Origin: Campylobacterales bacterium
Lineage (GTDB): Bacteria > Campylobacterota_A > Desulfurellia > JAADFJ01
DNA: 17,632 nucleotides
Assembly: GCA_027080125.1 (NCBI GenBank)
Contig: JALWSW010000149.1
Span: forward strand, 1-17,632
Direction of reading: 5' to 3'
Shown here in pieces: positions 1 through 6,832 of this stretch. The translations under genes and the position numbers were made by a program. Under the pieces are notes generated by a model. The model saw only the letters and a program-made list of their open reading frames with translations. It was not told the DNA's origin and made no database searches. Positions within the stretch are counted from its first letter, which is position 1; the number at the start of each line of letters is the position of its first letter.

Positions 1-126
1 GAGCTCCTCTATTCCCTCATTCTTTGCAATAACCTTTGCCACATCCTCGTCCCAGTCTGATAAATTCAGAAGATAACCCTCCTCATCAACCGGAACTTCC
101 TTGCCGTTGACATTTAAAGTAGTCAT
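1..126 (-). CDS. dsrC: DsrC/TusE-family sulfur carrier protein (N-terminal 42 residues, cut by window edge)
   Basis: The minus strand reads ATG at 126 through 42 codons to base 1 without a stop, beginning MTTLNVNGKEVPVDEEGYLL and continuing NLSDWDEDVAKVIAKNEGIEEL. This matches the conserved start of DsrC/TusE proteins: a short beta strand, then the V-D-E-x-G-(F/Y)-L and D-W motifs, then a helix ending E-G-I. In the family, DsrC carries sulfite-derived sulfur as a trisulfide on two C-terminal cysteines between DsrAB and the membrane complex DsrMKJOP. Those cysteines lie outside the window, so a true DsrC cannot be separated from a TusE/RspA-like paralogue here. A G-rich ribosome binding site (GGGGGG) precedes the ATG by 7 nt. 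The gene is transcribed away from pncB and has its own promoter, very similar to that of sat. Confidence 0.87.
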   Translation of the reverse strand, partial: MTTLNVNGKEVPVDEEGYLLNLSDWDEDVAKVIAKNEGIEEL

Positions 127-160
127 AACTGCACCCCCCATCAATTAATTTATTGATTAT

Positions 161-189
161 CTTTTACCATAAACTATTCACAATGTAAA
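161..189 (-). promoter_or_regulatory. Promoter/operator of dsrC, near-copy of the sat promoter
   Basis: On the minus strand a -35-like TTTACA (189–184) is followed by a 17-nt spacer and TAAAAG (166–161). Aligned without gaps to the sat promoter at 6701–6729, 23 of 29 positions match, including an identical 11-mer AATAGTTTATG inside the spacer. The -10 is weak (4 of 6), so an activator or a shared DNA-binding regulator is plausible. Predicted transcription start is near base 153, giving a leader of about 27 nt before the dsrC ATG. Confidence 0.6.
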
Positions 190-228
190 GCTTTTTTTTA
201 AAAAAATATAAAAATTTTAGCAAACTTT

Positions 229-244
229 GCGTCAGAGCGTCAGA
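229..244. repeat. Tandem 8-bp direct repeat (GCGTCAGA x2)
   Basis: Two perfect, adjacent copies of GCGTCAGA stand in the AT-rich 257-nt gap between dsrC and pncB. The rest of that gap shows the dsrC promoter, the terminator-like hairpin and A/T tracts, and no credible ORF. No function can be assigned. Confidence 0.5.
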
Positions 245-278
245 AAAACAATCTATTGCGAAAAAAACTGCAAATAGA
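240..278 (-). terminator. Terminator-like hairpin downstream of pncB
   Basis: On the minus strand the arms TCTATTTGC (278–270) and GCAATAGA (259–252) pair with one bulged base around a 10-nt T-rich loop. They are followed by TTGTTTTTCT. The arm–tract order fits intrinsic termination of the pncB transcript about 105 nt after its stop and would protect the dsrC promoter from read-through. The stem is AT-rich, so efficiency is uncertain. Confidence 0.4.
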
Positions 279-383
279 TACAATATAATTCTGAATCTAT
301 TCTCATATTTATACAAAAAAATCATTGCCTGAAATTATTATATTCTGCAAAATATTGTTGATGCTATGAGGCCGCTGCGTTTA

Positions 384-1541
384 TTATGTAATGGTTTCTT
401 TATCCAATTCTTTTAGACAACTGTTTCTTATGCTGCGTACATCCCTGTTTTCTTTTACAACTTTTCCATCTCTCATGACATATTGTAAAAAATCTTCCAT
501 GTTGTTGCCGCATTTGCATTTTATCGCAGAAGTAGTAAAAGGCACAACTTTGCTCTCAAAGCACTTTCTGCATTTTATTAAACTTTTGGAACCGGAAGTC
601 TTGCCTTTCTTTGCTATAGGTTTTGATTCTATCTCTACAATATCCATCGAAAAATCTATAGTAGCGGCACTGCTTATACTCGTTCCAACGCCGAAACCGT
701 CTGACACATCAACTATTTCTTTGATGCTTTCCTCATTCAATCCTCCGCTCACAAATAATTTAACATGACCGAAACCGCGCATATCGAGTTCCCAACGCAG
801 CTCTTTTAATATCCTTCTCATGTTGCCTCTGCGGGAGGGTGGTGTATCGAGTCTTATACCGCCGAGTTTCCCGGCTAAGCTTTTAGCAATTCTTACAGAC
901 TCAAACTTTTCATCGCCAAATGTGTCTATCAGAACTATTCTTGGAACATCGCGGCTGAGGGTTTCATCGAAATACCAAGCAGCCTTAAGTGTATCTCCGG
1001 CAAGCAGTATCAGAGAATGAGGCATGGTTCCCGAAGGAGCAATGCCGAGCATTTCTCCTGCAGCTACAGTTGAAAACCCATCACATCCGCCTATGTAAGC
1101 TGCCCTTTCTATAGCAGGAGCTATTGCCGGGTGCATTCTTCTTGCGCCAAATGATATAACAGGTTTGTTGCCGGCTATTTTTTTAATTCTTGCAGCTTTT
1201 GTTGCCACGCCTGATTCTTGAGACAAAAATCCCAGAATAGCAGTTTCAAAAACGGCAAACTCGGAATATTTGCCTTCTATTTCCAAAACAGGATCGTTTT
1301 CTCTAAAGATAGATCCTTCAGGAACTGCTCTTACATTAACATGCTTTGACTCTAAAAGTTCAAGTACCTCTTCAAGTCCACATAACACAGTCCAGTTATA
1401 GCTCTTTGGTAGGTGTTTAGCGCTGATCTCTGCCTTTACGTTTTTGTCCAGATCTTTATTTTTTATTATCTCCAATGCTCTTTGAAAATAAACGTCGGTT
1501 ACTTTGCCAGATTTAATGACGTTTTCAGATGCTATGTACAC
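384..1541 (-). CDS. pncB: Nicotinate phosphoribosyltransferase
   Basis: This 385-residue cytoplasmic enzyme condenses nicotinate with PRPP, using ATP, to give nicotinate mononucleotide in the Preiss–Handler NAD salvage route. The sequence fits the shorter, archaeal/Thermoplasma-like NAPRTase type. It has the conserved SFGARRMHP stretch near residues 130–138, the GTMPHS motif with the family's active-site histidine at His175, the LIDTFGD strand near 204–210, and phosphate-binding VSGGLNE and GVGTSIS loops near 264–290. The C-terminus adds a four-cysteine knuckle (Cys324, 327, 342, 344), a likely zinc site. The start is GTG: AGGAGG sits 5 nt upstream, and no ATG nearby is better placed. The start lies inside the 3' end of the degraded nicotinamidase gene, so the pair was probably co-translated in an ancestor. 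Confidence 0.92.
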   Translation of the reverse strand: MYIASENVIKSGKVTDVYFQRALEIIKNKDLDKNVKAEISAKHLPKSYNWTVLCGLEEVLELLESKHVNVRAVPEGSIFRENDPVLEIEGKYSEFAVFETAILGFLSQESGVATKAARIKKIAGNKPVISFGARRMHPAIAPAIERAAYIGGCDGFSTVAAGEMLGIAPSGTMPHSLILLAGDTLKAAWYFDETLSRDVPRIVLIDTFGDEKFESVRIAKSLAGKLGGIRLDTPPSRRGNMRRILKELRWELDMRGFGHVKLFVSGGLNEESIKEIVDVSDGFGVGTSISSAATIDFSMDIVEIESKPIAKKGKTSGSKSLIKCRKCFESKVVPFTTSAIKCKCGNNMEDFLQYVMRDGKVVKENRDVRSIRNSCLKELDKETIT

Positions 1542-2038
1542 TTTGCCTCCTTATCAGACCGGTTTGATATATAAGTATAAGTACATTTTTGAAATGATTG
1601 ATTGCACACTCTCTGGATTTTTCATCCAGCGATGCAATACAGCTTAACGGGATTTCTACGCTATAGCCCCTTAAGATACCGCTTGATGCCGTGTGAAGTA
1701 TGCATATATTTGAAACGCATCCTGTGATTATAAGATGATTTATTTTTAAATTCTTTAGAATTTTTCCAAGCCTGTATCGTAAAAGTCCTCATAAGTTGTC
1801 TTTTTTACTATAAAGTCGTTTTCTTCAGGTGCAAGCTCATTAACGACCGCAGCACCTTTAGTATTTTTTATGCAATGGGTAGGCCACCTCAAGAATTCTT
1901 TATCATTTACATCATGCGCATCGCAAACATAAATAATCGGCACATTTTCTTTTCTTTTTTGTTTTCTTCTACTTTCAAAGGAGCATCCTCAAGTGTAAAA
2001 TCATTCAACATATCAACAACCAGAACGGTGGTACTCAT
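1525..2038 (-). pseudogene. pncA: Nicotinamidase / isochorismatase-family hydrolase, frameshifted
   Basis: The minus strand from ATG 2038 (AAGGAGG just upstream) reads MSTTVLVVDMLNDF, the start of a nicotinamidase with its catalytic Asp9. The frame is lost near 1945–1965. A second frame carries VPIIYVCDAHDVND and the WPTHC and IVKKTTYEDF segments (catalytic Lys) and stops at 1755. A third frame resumes at about 1757 with LIITGCVSNICILHTA, holding the nucleophile Cys, and ends at 1525. Both shifts fall in A-runs and each looks like a missing base. About a dozen residues also appear to be missing around the first lesion compared with homologues. Nicotinamidase would feed nicotinate to PncB next door. 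The 62-codon middle frame should not be called as a gene. Homopolymer sequencing error cannot be excluded for the single-base shifts. Confidence 0.85.
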
Positions 2039-2198
2039 TAAACCTCCTTTTTTGATGAAAATATTACTCGTTGTATATAAAACATATTAATCTTGGGTCG
2101 TTTAATTTTTTCGATTTTATCATCGCTATCAATTTCCGGTTGATTTTGAAAATATTTTCCCATGAGATGAGTATATAATATGGTAGCTAAATTGCATA

Positions 2199-2795
2199 TT
2201 AGTTTTCAATTTTTTCTAAAAACTTCAACAGGTTTGTCTTGAAAAGTTCTTCATTTTCAAAATAGAAAGGATGGCTAAGATTTTTAAAAATAAATAGCTC
2301 TGAATTTTTAATCGCTTTTTTTAATTTATTTCCCAAAGAGCAAGGAACTATGTTATCATTTCTGCCCCACATAAATAAAGCAGGAACTGTTATTTTAGAA
2401 AGATTTTTAATTTCATTTTCAATTCCGGCAGGAGCCATGGCAACGATAGCCCTTAAATTATCCGGATATTTTACGGCATATCTCAGTGCAAAACCACCAC
2501 TCATTGATGCTCCGACTAAAACCACATTTTTTAGATTCAAGTTGTCTATAAAAGTTTTTATAAAATCAACCGGATCAACATTGTTTGATTCGGATTTGCC
2601 GAAACCTGGAAAATCGAACGCATAGAATTTGTATCTTAATCTGTACAAATCTCCAATTGTACGATGAAGCTTTAGCCAATCTTCGGTTGTGTAATTTTTG
2701 CCATGAAGAAACAGAGCGCATTTGTCTCCTTCAGGTTGTTCCAAATAAAATATTTTTTTACCGAGGAATTTATCCGTTTTTTCTAAAATATACAT
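2199..2795 (-). CDS. Alpha/beta hydrolase fold protein
   Basis: This compact 198-residue serine hydrolase of unknown substrate has a full catalytic triad in sequence order: nucleophile Ser97 in GASMSGG, acid Asp147 in GRNDNIVP, and His175 in NLSHPFYF. HG at 31–32 would supply the oxyanion hole. It lacks the lid insertion common in 250–300-residue relatives. No signal peptide or membrane segment is seen, so it is likely cytoplasmic. GAGGAG sits 7 nt before the ATG and overlaps the last bases of serA, which ends 10 nt upstream, so it is probably the third gene of mdh–serA–hydrolase. The neighbours do not reveal the substrate; an esterase or a housekeeping thioesterase are both possible. Confidence 0.85.
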   Translation of the reverse strand: MYILEKTDKFLGKKIFYLEQPEGDKCALFLHGKNYTTEDWLKLHRTIGDLYRLRYKFYAFDFPGFGKSESNNVDPVDFIKTFIDNLNLKNVVLVGASMSGGFALRYAVKYPDNLRAIVAMAPAGIENEIKNLSKITVPALFMWGRNDNIVPCSLGNKLKKAIKNSELFIFKNLSHPFYFENEELFKTNLLKFLEKIEN

Positions 2796-2805
2796 TATTT
2801 GCTCC

Positions 2806-4422
2806 TCAAAATTTTATAAGTTTAACCGACATAATATCATCAATATTTCTCAGCAAATTTAGTATCTCATCGTTTATTAAGTTATCTATTCGAATAAAAG
2901 ACATAGCAAAACCATTACTTTGTCTGGACAAATGGAAACCGGCTATATTGATTCCAAAATTGCCTAAAATGGTTCCAATTTTACCAATTATCCCGGGTTT
3001 ATCGTTATTTATAATATATAAATATAAACCTTCTGGCACAATATCGGTTTTAAAATTATCAATAAATACGATTTTTTTGGTTCCATCCTCATATACTGTG
3101 GCGCCTATCGTTTTGGTTTCTCTTTCTGATGTTACCTTAAGGATGATCAGGTTGTTGAAGTTTTCATAATTTTTTACTTTTCCTTCCGATACGATGATAT
3201 CATCTTCCTTTGCAAAATAGGGCGCGCTCATATAAGAAACATTGTCCATTAAGCTATGTTGTAAAAAACCTTTTATGCATGCAACTGTGTACGGTTGGTA
3301 GTTAAAAGGAACATCAAATGTTTTAGGCACAATGTCTTCCTCAAAATTTTTGCCAACCATAACGATATGTATCTCGCTGGATCTGCTATCTGATAGCTGC
3401 GCGGCAAAACTTCCGATATTTTCAGACAATTCAAAGTATATTTTCTGATAATCTGACATCATCTCTTTGATAAAAGGTATATTGACAGCATTCCTGTAAG
3501 GTCGTCCCAACAAAACATTTGCTATTTGTTCGCATACCATTGTTGCAACGTTAGTCTGAGCCTTGTCACTGTTTGCGCCAATATGAGGAGTCACAACCAC
3601 ATTATCCAGTTCTAATAATTGATTATTTATTGCAGGCTCTTTTTCAAAAGTGTCAATAGCGCAAGCAGCTACCTTTCCATTTTTCAACGCTTCATAAAGT
3701 TCATCCTCATTAATTATCCCGCCTCTTGCACAGTCAACAAGAATGACTCCATCTTTCATTATAGCAATCTCTTTATTACGTATCATATTATGTGTCTCGC
3801 GTGTAAGAGGTGTATGGAAAGTAATGATATCTGATTTTTTAAGCAACTCATCAAGTCTTTCCACCAATTCTACGCCTAAGTTGTCAGCTTTTGATTTTTT
3901 TATATAAGGATCGTATGCTATGACTTTTGCATCAAAAGCTTTCACTCTTTTTGCAACAGCAGAGCCAACATTTCCTAAACCAACTATTCCAAAAGTTTTG
4001 CCGGAAAGTTCCGTACCCATAAATTTCTTTCGTATCCATTTTTTCTCGTATTTTAAATTATAATAGGCGTTAGGAATCTTTCTTAATGTGTTTAGAACCA
4101 TTGCTATTGTTAGCTCGGCGGCAGCAGTTGTATTTCCACCGGGAGCATTTACAACAACGATACCTTTCTTGCTTGCTTCTTCGATATCTACATTGTCCAG
4201 TCCTACACCGGCTCTGCCTACAACTTTTAATTTTCCGGGTTTCTCTAAAATATCTTTGGTAATTCGAGTTCCGCTTCTTGTTATAATGGCATCATAATTT
4301 CCTATTATACCTTTTAACTCATCAGGCGAAAGGCCGTATTTCTCATCTGTTTTTATTCCATTTTCTTTCAATACGTCGGATCCTTCTTTTGCTATGTGTT
4401 CGGTTATCAGAACTTTTTTCAT
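2806..4422 (-). CDS. serA: D-3-phosphoglycerate dehydrogenase
   Basis: This enzyme oxidises 3-phosphoglycerate to 3-phosphohydroxypyruvate with NAD+, the first step of serine synthesis, in the cytoplasm. The 538 residues match the long SerA type. A split substrate-binding domain surrounds a Rossmann domain (GLGNVG at 149–153, acidic Asp171 after the second strand). Catalytic Arg233 lies in CARGG, Glu262 in KEP and His280 in TPHIGANS. An intervening domain spans about 315–455, and a C-terminal ACT domain from about 465 (YIINNDKPGIIGKIGTI) suggests allosteric control by serine or another amino acid. It starts 9 nt after mdh, with an AGGATGG binding site contributed by the mdh 3' end. Serine is the precursor for cysteine, a loose link with the sulfur genes. 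Confidence 0.95.
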   Translation of the reverse strand: MKKVLITEHIAKEGSDVLKENGIKTDEKYGLSPDELKGIIGNYDAIITRSGTRITKDILEKPGKLKVVGRAGVGLDNVDIEEASKKGIVVVNAPGGNTTAAAELTIAMVLNTLRKIPNAYYNLKYEKKWIRKKFMGTELSGKTFGIVGLGNVGSAVAKRVKAFDAKVIAYDPYIKKSKADNLGVELVERLDELLKKSDIITFHTPLTRETHNMIRNKEIAIMKDGVILVDCARGGIINEDELYEALKNGKVAACAIDTFEKEPAINNQLLELDNVVVTPHIGANSDKAQTNVATMVCEQIANVLLGRPYRNAVNIPFIKEMMSDYQKIYFELSENIGSFAAQLSDSRSSEIHIVMVGKNFEEDIVPKTFDVPFNYQPYTVACIKGFLQHSLMDNVSYMSAPYFAKEDDIIVSEGKVKNYENFNNLIILKVTSERETKTIGATVYEDGTKKIVFIDNFKTDIVPEGLYLYIINNDKPGIIGKIGTILGNFGINIAGFHLSRQSNGFAMSFIRIDNLINDEILNLLRNIDDIMSVKLIKF

Positions 4423-4431
4423 GTTTTTTAT

Positions 4432-5373
4432 CTACCATCCTAAAATTTTATTTACGGCATCTACCTGTTCGGTTACCTTTTCCACAGATTTCCTCAGTAA
4501 TTCGGTTTCTTCTCCTGTCAAAGGGAATTGGATTATTTTTTCAATGCCGTTTGAACCTAAAACAACCGGAACGCCTAAAAAATATCCTGATATGTCAAAC
4601 TCGCCCTCAAGATAAGCTGCACAGGGTAAAACCCTTTTTTCATCCATAAGTATTGATTTGGCCATTTCGATAGCTGCAGCGGCGGGTGTATAATATGCCG
4701 ATCCTGTTTTCAAATGAGCGACAATTTCTGCACCGCCATGCTGGGTTCTTTTGACGATTTCTTCTATCTTTTCTTTTGGTAACAGGTCATTGATCGGAAT
4801 TCCCGATATATTTGCCAATCTTGTCAAGGGCAACATGTAATCACCGTGGATTCCCATGACAACAGCATTTACATCCTTAGGTGAAACTCCAAGAGCATCT
4901 GCCAAAAACGATCTGTATCTTGCCGAATCCAGAACGCCTGCCATACCAATAACCCTGTTTTTAGACAACCCGGAAACCTTGTAAGCTGTATAGACCATAG
5001 CATCAATTGGATTTGTAACTACAATCAGAATGGCGTTTGGAGAATATTTTACCGCTTTTTCAGTAACATCTTTTATTATTTTAACATTTGTAGATAGAAG
5101 ATCGTCCCTGCTCATTCCGGGTTTTCTTGCAAGACCGGCGGTGATTATCACAACATCTGAATTTTCTGAATCTTTATAATCATCGGTACCCGTTATATTG
5201 CATGAGATGCCCTCAATGGATCTGAACTGTGACTGGTCAAGGGCTTTCCCCTGTGGAATTCCTTCCTGAACATCAATCAAAACTATGTCTCCAAGCCCTT
5301 TTATTGCAGCCCAATGCGCTGCGGTTGCCCCTACGTTACCGCTTCCAATTATGGTGATTTTGCTCTTACCCAT
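4432..5373 (-). CDS. mdh: Malate dehydrogenase, LDH-like type
   Basis: This enzyme interconverts malate and oxaloacetate with NAD(H). The 313-residue length and motifs fit the tetrameric, LDH-like MDH group. The Rossmann loop GSGNVGA is at 10–16 and the NAD-selective Asp34 follows. The mobile loop ARKPGMSRDDLL carries the two substrate-binding arginines (Arg83, Arg89); Arg at the specificity position points to MDH rather than LDH. Asp149 and Arg152 lie in the VLDSARYR segment, and His176, the proton acceptor, in GIHGDYM. AGGAGG precedes the ATG by 5 nt. It heads the mdh–serA–hydrolase operon and is divergent from a LysR regulator. The role is central carbon flow, probably the (reductive or oxidative) TCA route of an anaerobe. 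Confidence 0.95.
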   Translation of the reverse strand: MGKSKITIIGSGNVGATAAHWAAIKGLGDIVLIDVQEGIPQGKALDQSQFRSIEGISCNITGTDDYKDSENSDVVIITAGLARKPGMSRDDLLSTNVKIIKDVTEKAVKYSPNAILIVVTNPIDAMVYTAYKVSGLSKNRVIGMAGVLDSARYRSFLADALGVSPKDVNAVVMGIHGDYMLPLTRLANISGIPINDLLPKEKIEEIVKRTQHGGAEIVAHLKTGSAYYTPAAAAIEMAKSILMDEKRVLPCAAYLEGEFDISGYFLGVPVVLGSNGIEKIIQFPLTGEETELLRKSVEKVTEQVDAVNKILGW

Positions 5374-5446
5374 TTTTCCTCCTGTTTTTAAATTCTACAG
5401 TTAATATAATTTGCAGCATTCATAATATCAAATTAAAAAAAATAAG

Positions 5447-5452
5447 ATTATA
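5447..5452 (-). promoter_or_regulatory. Candidate -10 box for mdh
   Basis: A perfect TATAAT on the minus strand is followed by a leader of roughly 65 nt to the mdh ATG. No good -35 stands 16–18 nt upstream; instead an ATAAG-N5-CTTAT dyad directly abuts the hexamer. A regulator bound there could control access, so the promoter is likely regulated if it is used. Confidence 0.4.
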
Positions 5453-5453
5453 T

Positions 5454-5468
5454 ATAAGCTGAACTTAT
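5454..5468. promoter_or_regulatory. LysR-type operator box 1 (ATAAG-N5-CTTAT)
   Basis: A perfect dyad with 5-bp arms and a 5-bp centre (CTGAA) embeds the T-N11-A pattern of LysR-family binding sites. It lies just upstream of the candidate mdh -10. An identical-arm copy lies at 5543–5557. The match to the LTTR consensus is seen directly; the identity of the bound protein (most likely the adjacent LysR product) is inferred. Confidence 0.55.
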
Positions 5469-5542
5469 GGAAATCCTGTTTGAGGACGTATCAAAATGGC
5501 AGATATAAAAAATTATGTCGGCTAAATGAATTTACAACTTTC

Positions 5543-5557
5543 ATAAGTAATGCTTAT
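5543..5557. promoter_or_regulatory. LysR-type operator box 2 (ATAAG-N5-CTTAT)
   Basis: This second perfect dyad with the same arms (centre TAATG) ends 58 nt before the lysR ATG, a typical position for autoregulation. Its centre is 89 bp from that of box 1. It overlaps the place where a -10 would be expected for a TTTACA at 5531–5536, which would suit autorepression. Confidence 0.55.
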
Positions 5558-5615
5558 TGATTTTGCCCTCTTTCCGTGGTATAGAGGTTCAAATTGTTGA
5601 ATATTTCGGAGCAGT

Positions 5616-6521
5616 ATGACTGTATATGATTTGAGTTTAAGACATATTTTTGCTTTCAATAGTGTTGCTGAGACATTAAATATGAGCAAGAGCGCTCACA
5701 ACCTGTTCATAACGCAATCAGCCGTGAGTCAAACCATAAAAGACATGGAAAACAAGTTTACGGTAAAATTGTTTATCAGGCAAAATAAGAGACTTTGCCT
5801 AACCCGGGAAGGGGAGGAGCTGTATATCTACACGAAAAAGATCATCAGTCTGTTGGAAGATGCTCAACTTTGTTTGGAAAATTTTAATAGTTTAAAAATG
5901 GGTCGCGTCCGTGTAGGAGCAAGCAGTACAATAGGTAACTATTTACTGCCGGAGACAGTTAAAACATTTAATGAACAATATCCCGGCATAGATATAGATA
6001 TTTTTATCGGAAATACTCATGAGGTAATCGACAAACTAAGATTATCCGATATAGATGTTGGTTTGATTGAAGGTTTGCCGCAAACAGATGATACCTCCGT
6101 GAAAATAACAAAATTTATGGAAGATGAACTTATTTTCATATGCTCGCCTCAGCATCGTTTTGCCAAAAGAAAGGTGGTTAACTTAAAAGATCTTAGCGGT
6201 GAGAACTTTATCATCAGGGAGCAAGGATCGGGAACCAGACAAATCATAGAAACTGAATTTGCAAAGCGTGGCATCAATGTCAATATGCCGTATAAATTTA
6301 ACAATTCTGAAGCTATCAAAAATGCCGTTTCCTGCAATCTCGGCATTTCTGTGTTGAGTAAGCTGATTGTTAAAAAAGATTTATCGACAAATATGCTAAG
6401 CAGGATAAACATCAAAGGATTGAACATATACAGATGGTTTTATCTTCTGAGAATCAATACCTGCAATAGAGCTCAAAATTTGTTTATAAGACATATTCTG
6501 GAAAGCGCTAAAAATATCTAA
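5616..6521 (+). CDS. LysR-family transcriptional regulator, CysL/CbbR-like
   Basis: This 301-residue LTTR has a winged helix-turn-helix at about residues 5–65 (recognition region TQSAVSQTIKDMENKF), a linker helix, then a periplasmic-binding-protein-like effector domain from about 97. The segment VRVGASSTIGNYLLP is typical of the CysL/CbbR subgroup, whose characterised members control sulfite reductase or Calvin-cycle genes. The effector is unknown here; a sulfur-metabolism ligand is a reasonable guess from family and context. GGAG sits 7 nt before the ATG. It is divergent from mdh with two LTTR boxes between, and it lies upstream of the sat operon on the same strand with a 375-nt gap. Targets could be itself, mdh, or the sulfur genes, but no ATAAG-N5-CTTAT box is visible in front of sat. 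Confidence 0.88.
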   Translation: MTVYDLSLRHIFAFNSVAETLNMSKSAHNLFITQSAVSQTIKDMENKFTVKLFIRQNKRLCLTREGEELYIYTKKIISLLEDAQLCLENFNSLKMGRVRVGASSTIGNYLLPETVKTFNEQYPGIDIDIFIGNTHEVIDKLRLSDIDVGLIEGLPQTDDTSVKITKFMEDELIFICSPQHRFAKRKVVNLKDLSGENFIIREQGSGTRQIIETEFAKRGINVNMPYKFNNSEAIKNAVSCNLGISVLSKLIVKKDLSTNMLSRINIKGLNIYRWFYLLRINTCNRAQNLFIRHILESAKNI

Positions 6522-6525
6522 ATAA

Positions 6526-6550
6526 AATCTTAGTCAGATTGGTTTTTATT
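6526..6550 (+). terminator. Weak terminator-like hairpin after lysR
   Basis: AATCT and AGATT arms (6526–6530 and 6536–6540) enclose a 5-nt loop and are followed by GGTTTTTATT, starting 5 nt after the lysR stop. The five-base, AU-rich stem is short, so this is at best a weak intrinsic terminator. Confidence 0.3.
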
Positions 6551-6553
6551 CTA

Positions 6554-6575
6554 TATATAATCATTATATAATCAT
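6554..6575. repeat. Tandem 11-bp repeat (TATATAATCAT x2) between lysR and sat
   Basis: Two perfect adjacent copies of an 11-bp unit lie in the 375-nt non-coding gap before sat. Eleven bases is about one helical turn, so two protein monomers could sit on one face, or it may simply be an AT-rich duplication. Apart from this repeat, the lysR terminator-like hairpin, the sat promoter and the leader hairpin, I see nothing else supportable in 6522–6896; the short ORF that can be read across 6758–6961 has no good start and overlaps sat in another frame. Confidence 0.5.
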
Positions 6576-6700
6576 TGGGTGGAAATTATAGCTCAAATAT
6601 TATTTACAAAATAATCTTGGTCAAACAAATTCAGCCGATATTGAAGAAAACAAAAAGAATAATCTGTGCAGTACAATATTAAAATAGACAATTTAAACGC

Positions 6701-6729
6701 TTGACATCGTAAATAGTTTATGATATAAA
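6701..6729 (+). promoter_or_regulatory. Sigma-70-type promoter of sat–aprBA with operator-like spacer
   Basis: Consensus TTGACA at 6701–6706, a 17-nt spacer, and TATAAA at 6724–6729 make this the best promoter in the window. The predicted start is near 6736, leaving a leader of about 160 nt. The 19 bp at 6706–6724 form a near-palindrome in which 7 of 9 base pairs match around a central A. The whole element matches the dsrC promoter at 23 of 29 positions, including the spacer 11-mer AATAGTTTATG, which points to shared control. Confidence 0.75.
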
Positions 6730-6807
6730 GGAAAAAAATTAAGCAGCAGGATGCTTAGTGGGAGCAAAAATTGTTGACAAAACGCAGGAAACGGAAGGGC
6801 AGCACGA

Positions 6808-6832
6808 ATACAGCAATTGTTTTTTGCTGTAT
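6808..6832 (+). promoter_or_regulatory. Leader hairpin upstream of sat
   Basis: The perfect 9-bp arms ATACAGCAA (6808–6816) and TTGCTGTAT (6824–6832) enclose a 7-nt, T-rich loop in the predicted 5' untranslated region of sat. No T-tract follows, so it is not a classical terminator. It could affect transcript stability or be a binding site for a protein. The function is unknown. Confidence 0.45.

Noticed and set aside
229..244. The tandem GCGTCAGA repeat as a CRISPR remnant or attachment site
   Set aside because: Only two adjacent copies with no spacer, no integrase and no tRNA nearby.
1755..1943. A 62-codon minus-strand ORF as a separate small gene
   Set aside because: It is the middle frame of the broken nicotinamidase gene; its start is an internal GTG and homologous segments continue in other frames on both sides.
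2148..2159. Perfect palindrome GAAAATATTTTC between the hydrolase and pncA
   Set aside because: A 12-bp AT-rich palindrome is easily met by chance here, and it is far from any clear promoter. The rest of 2039–2198 holds only the pncA ribosome site.
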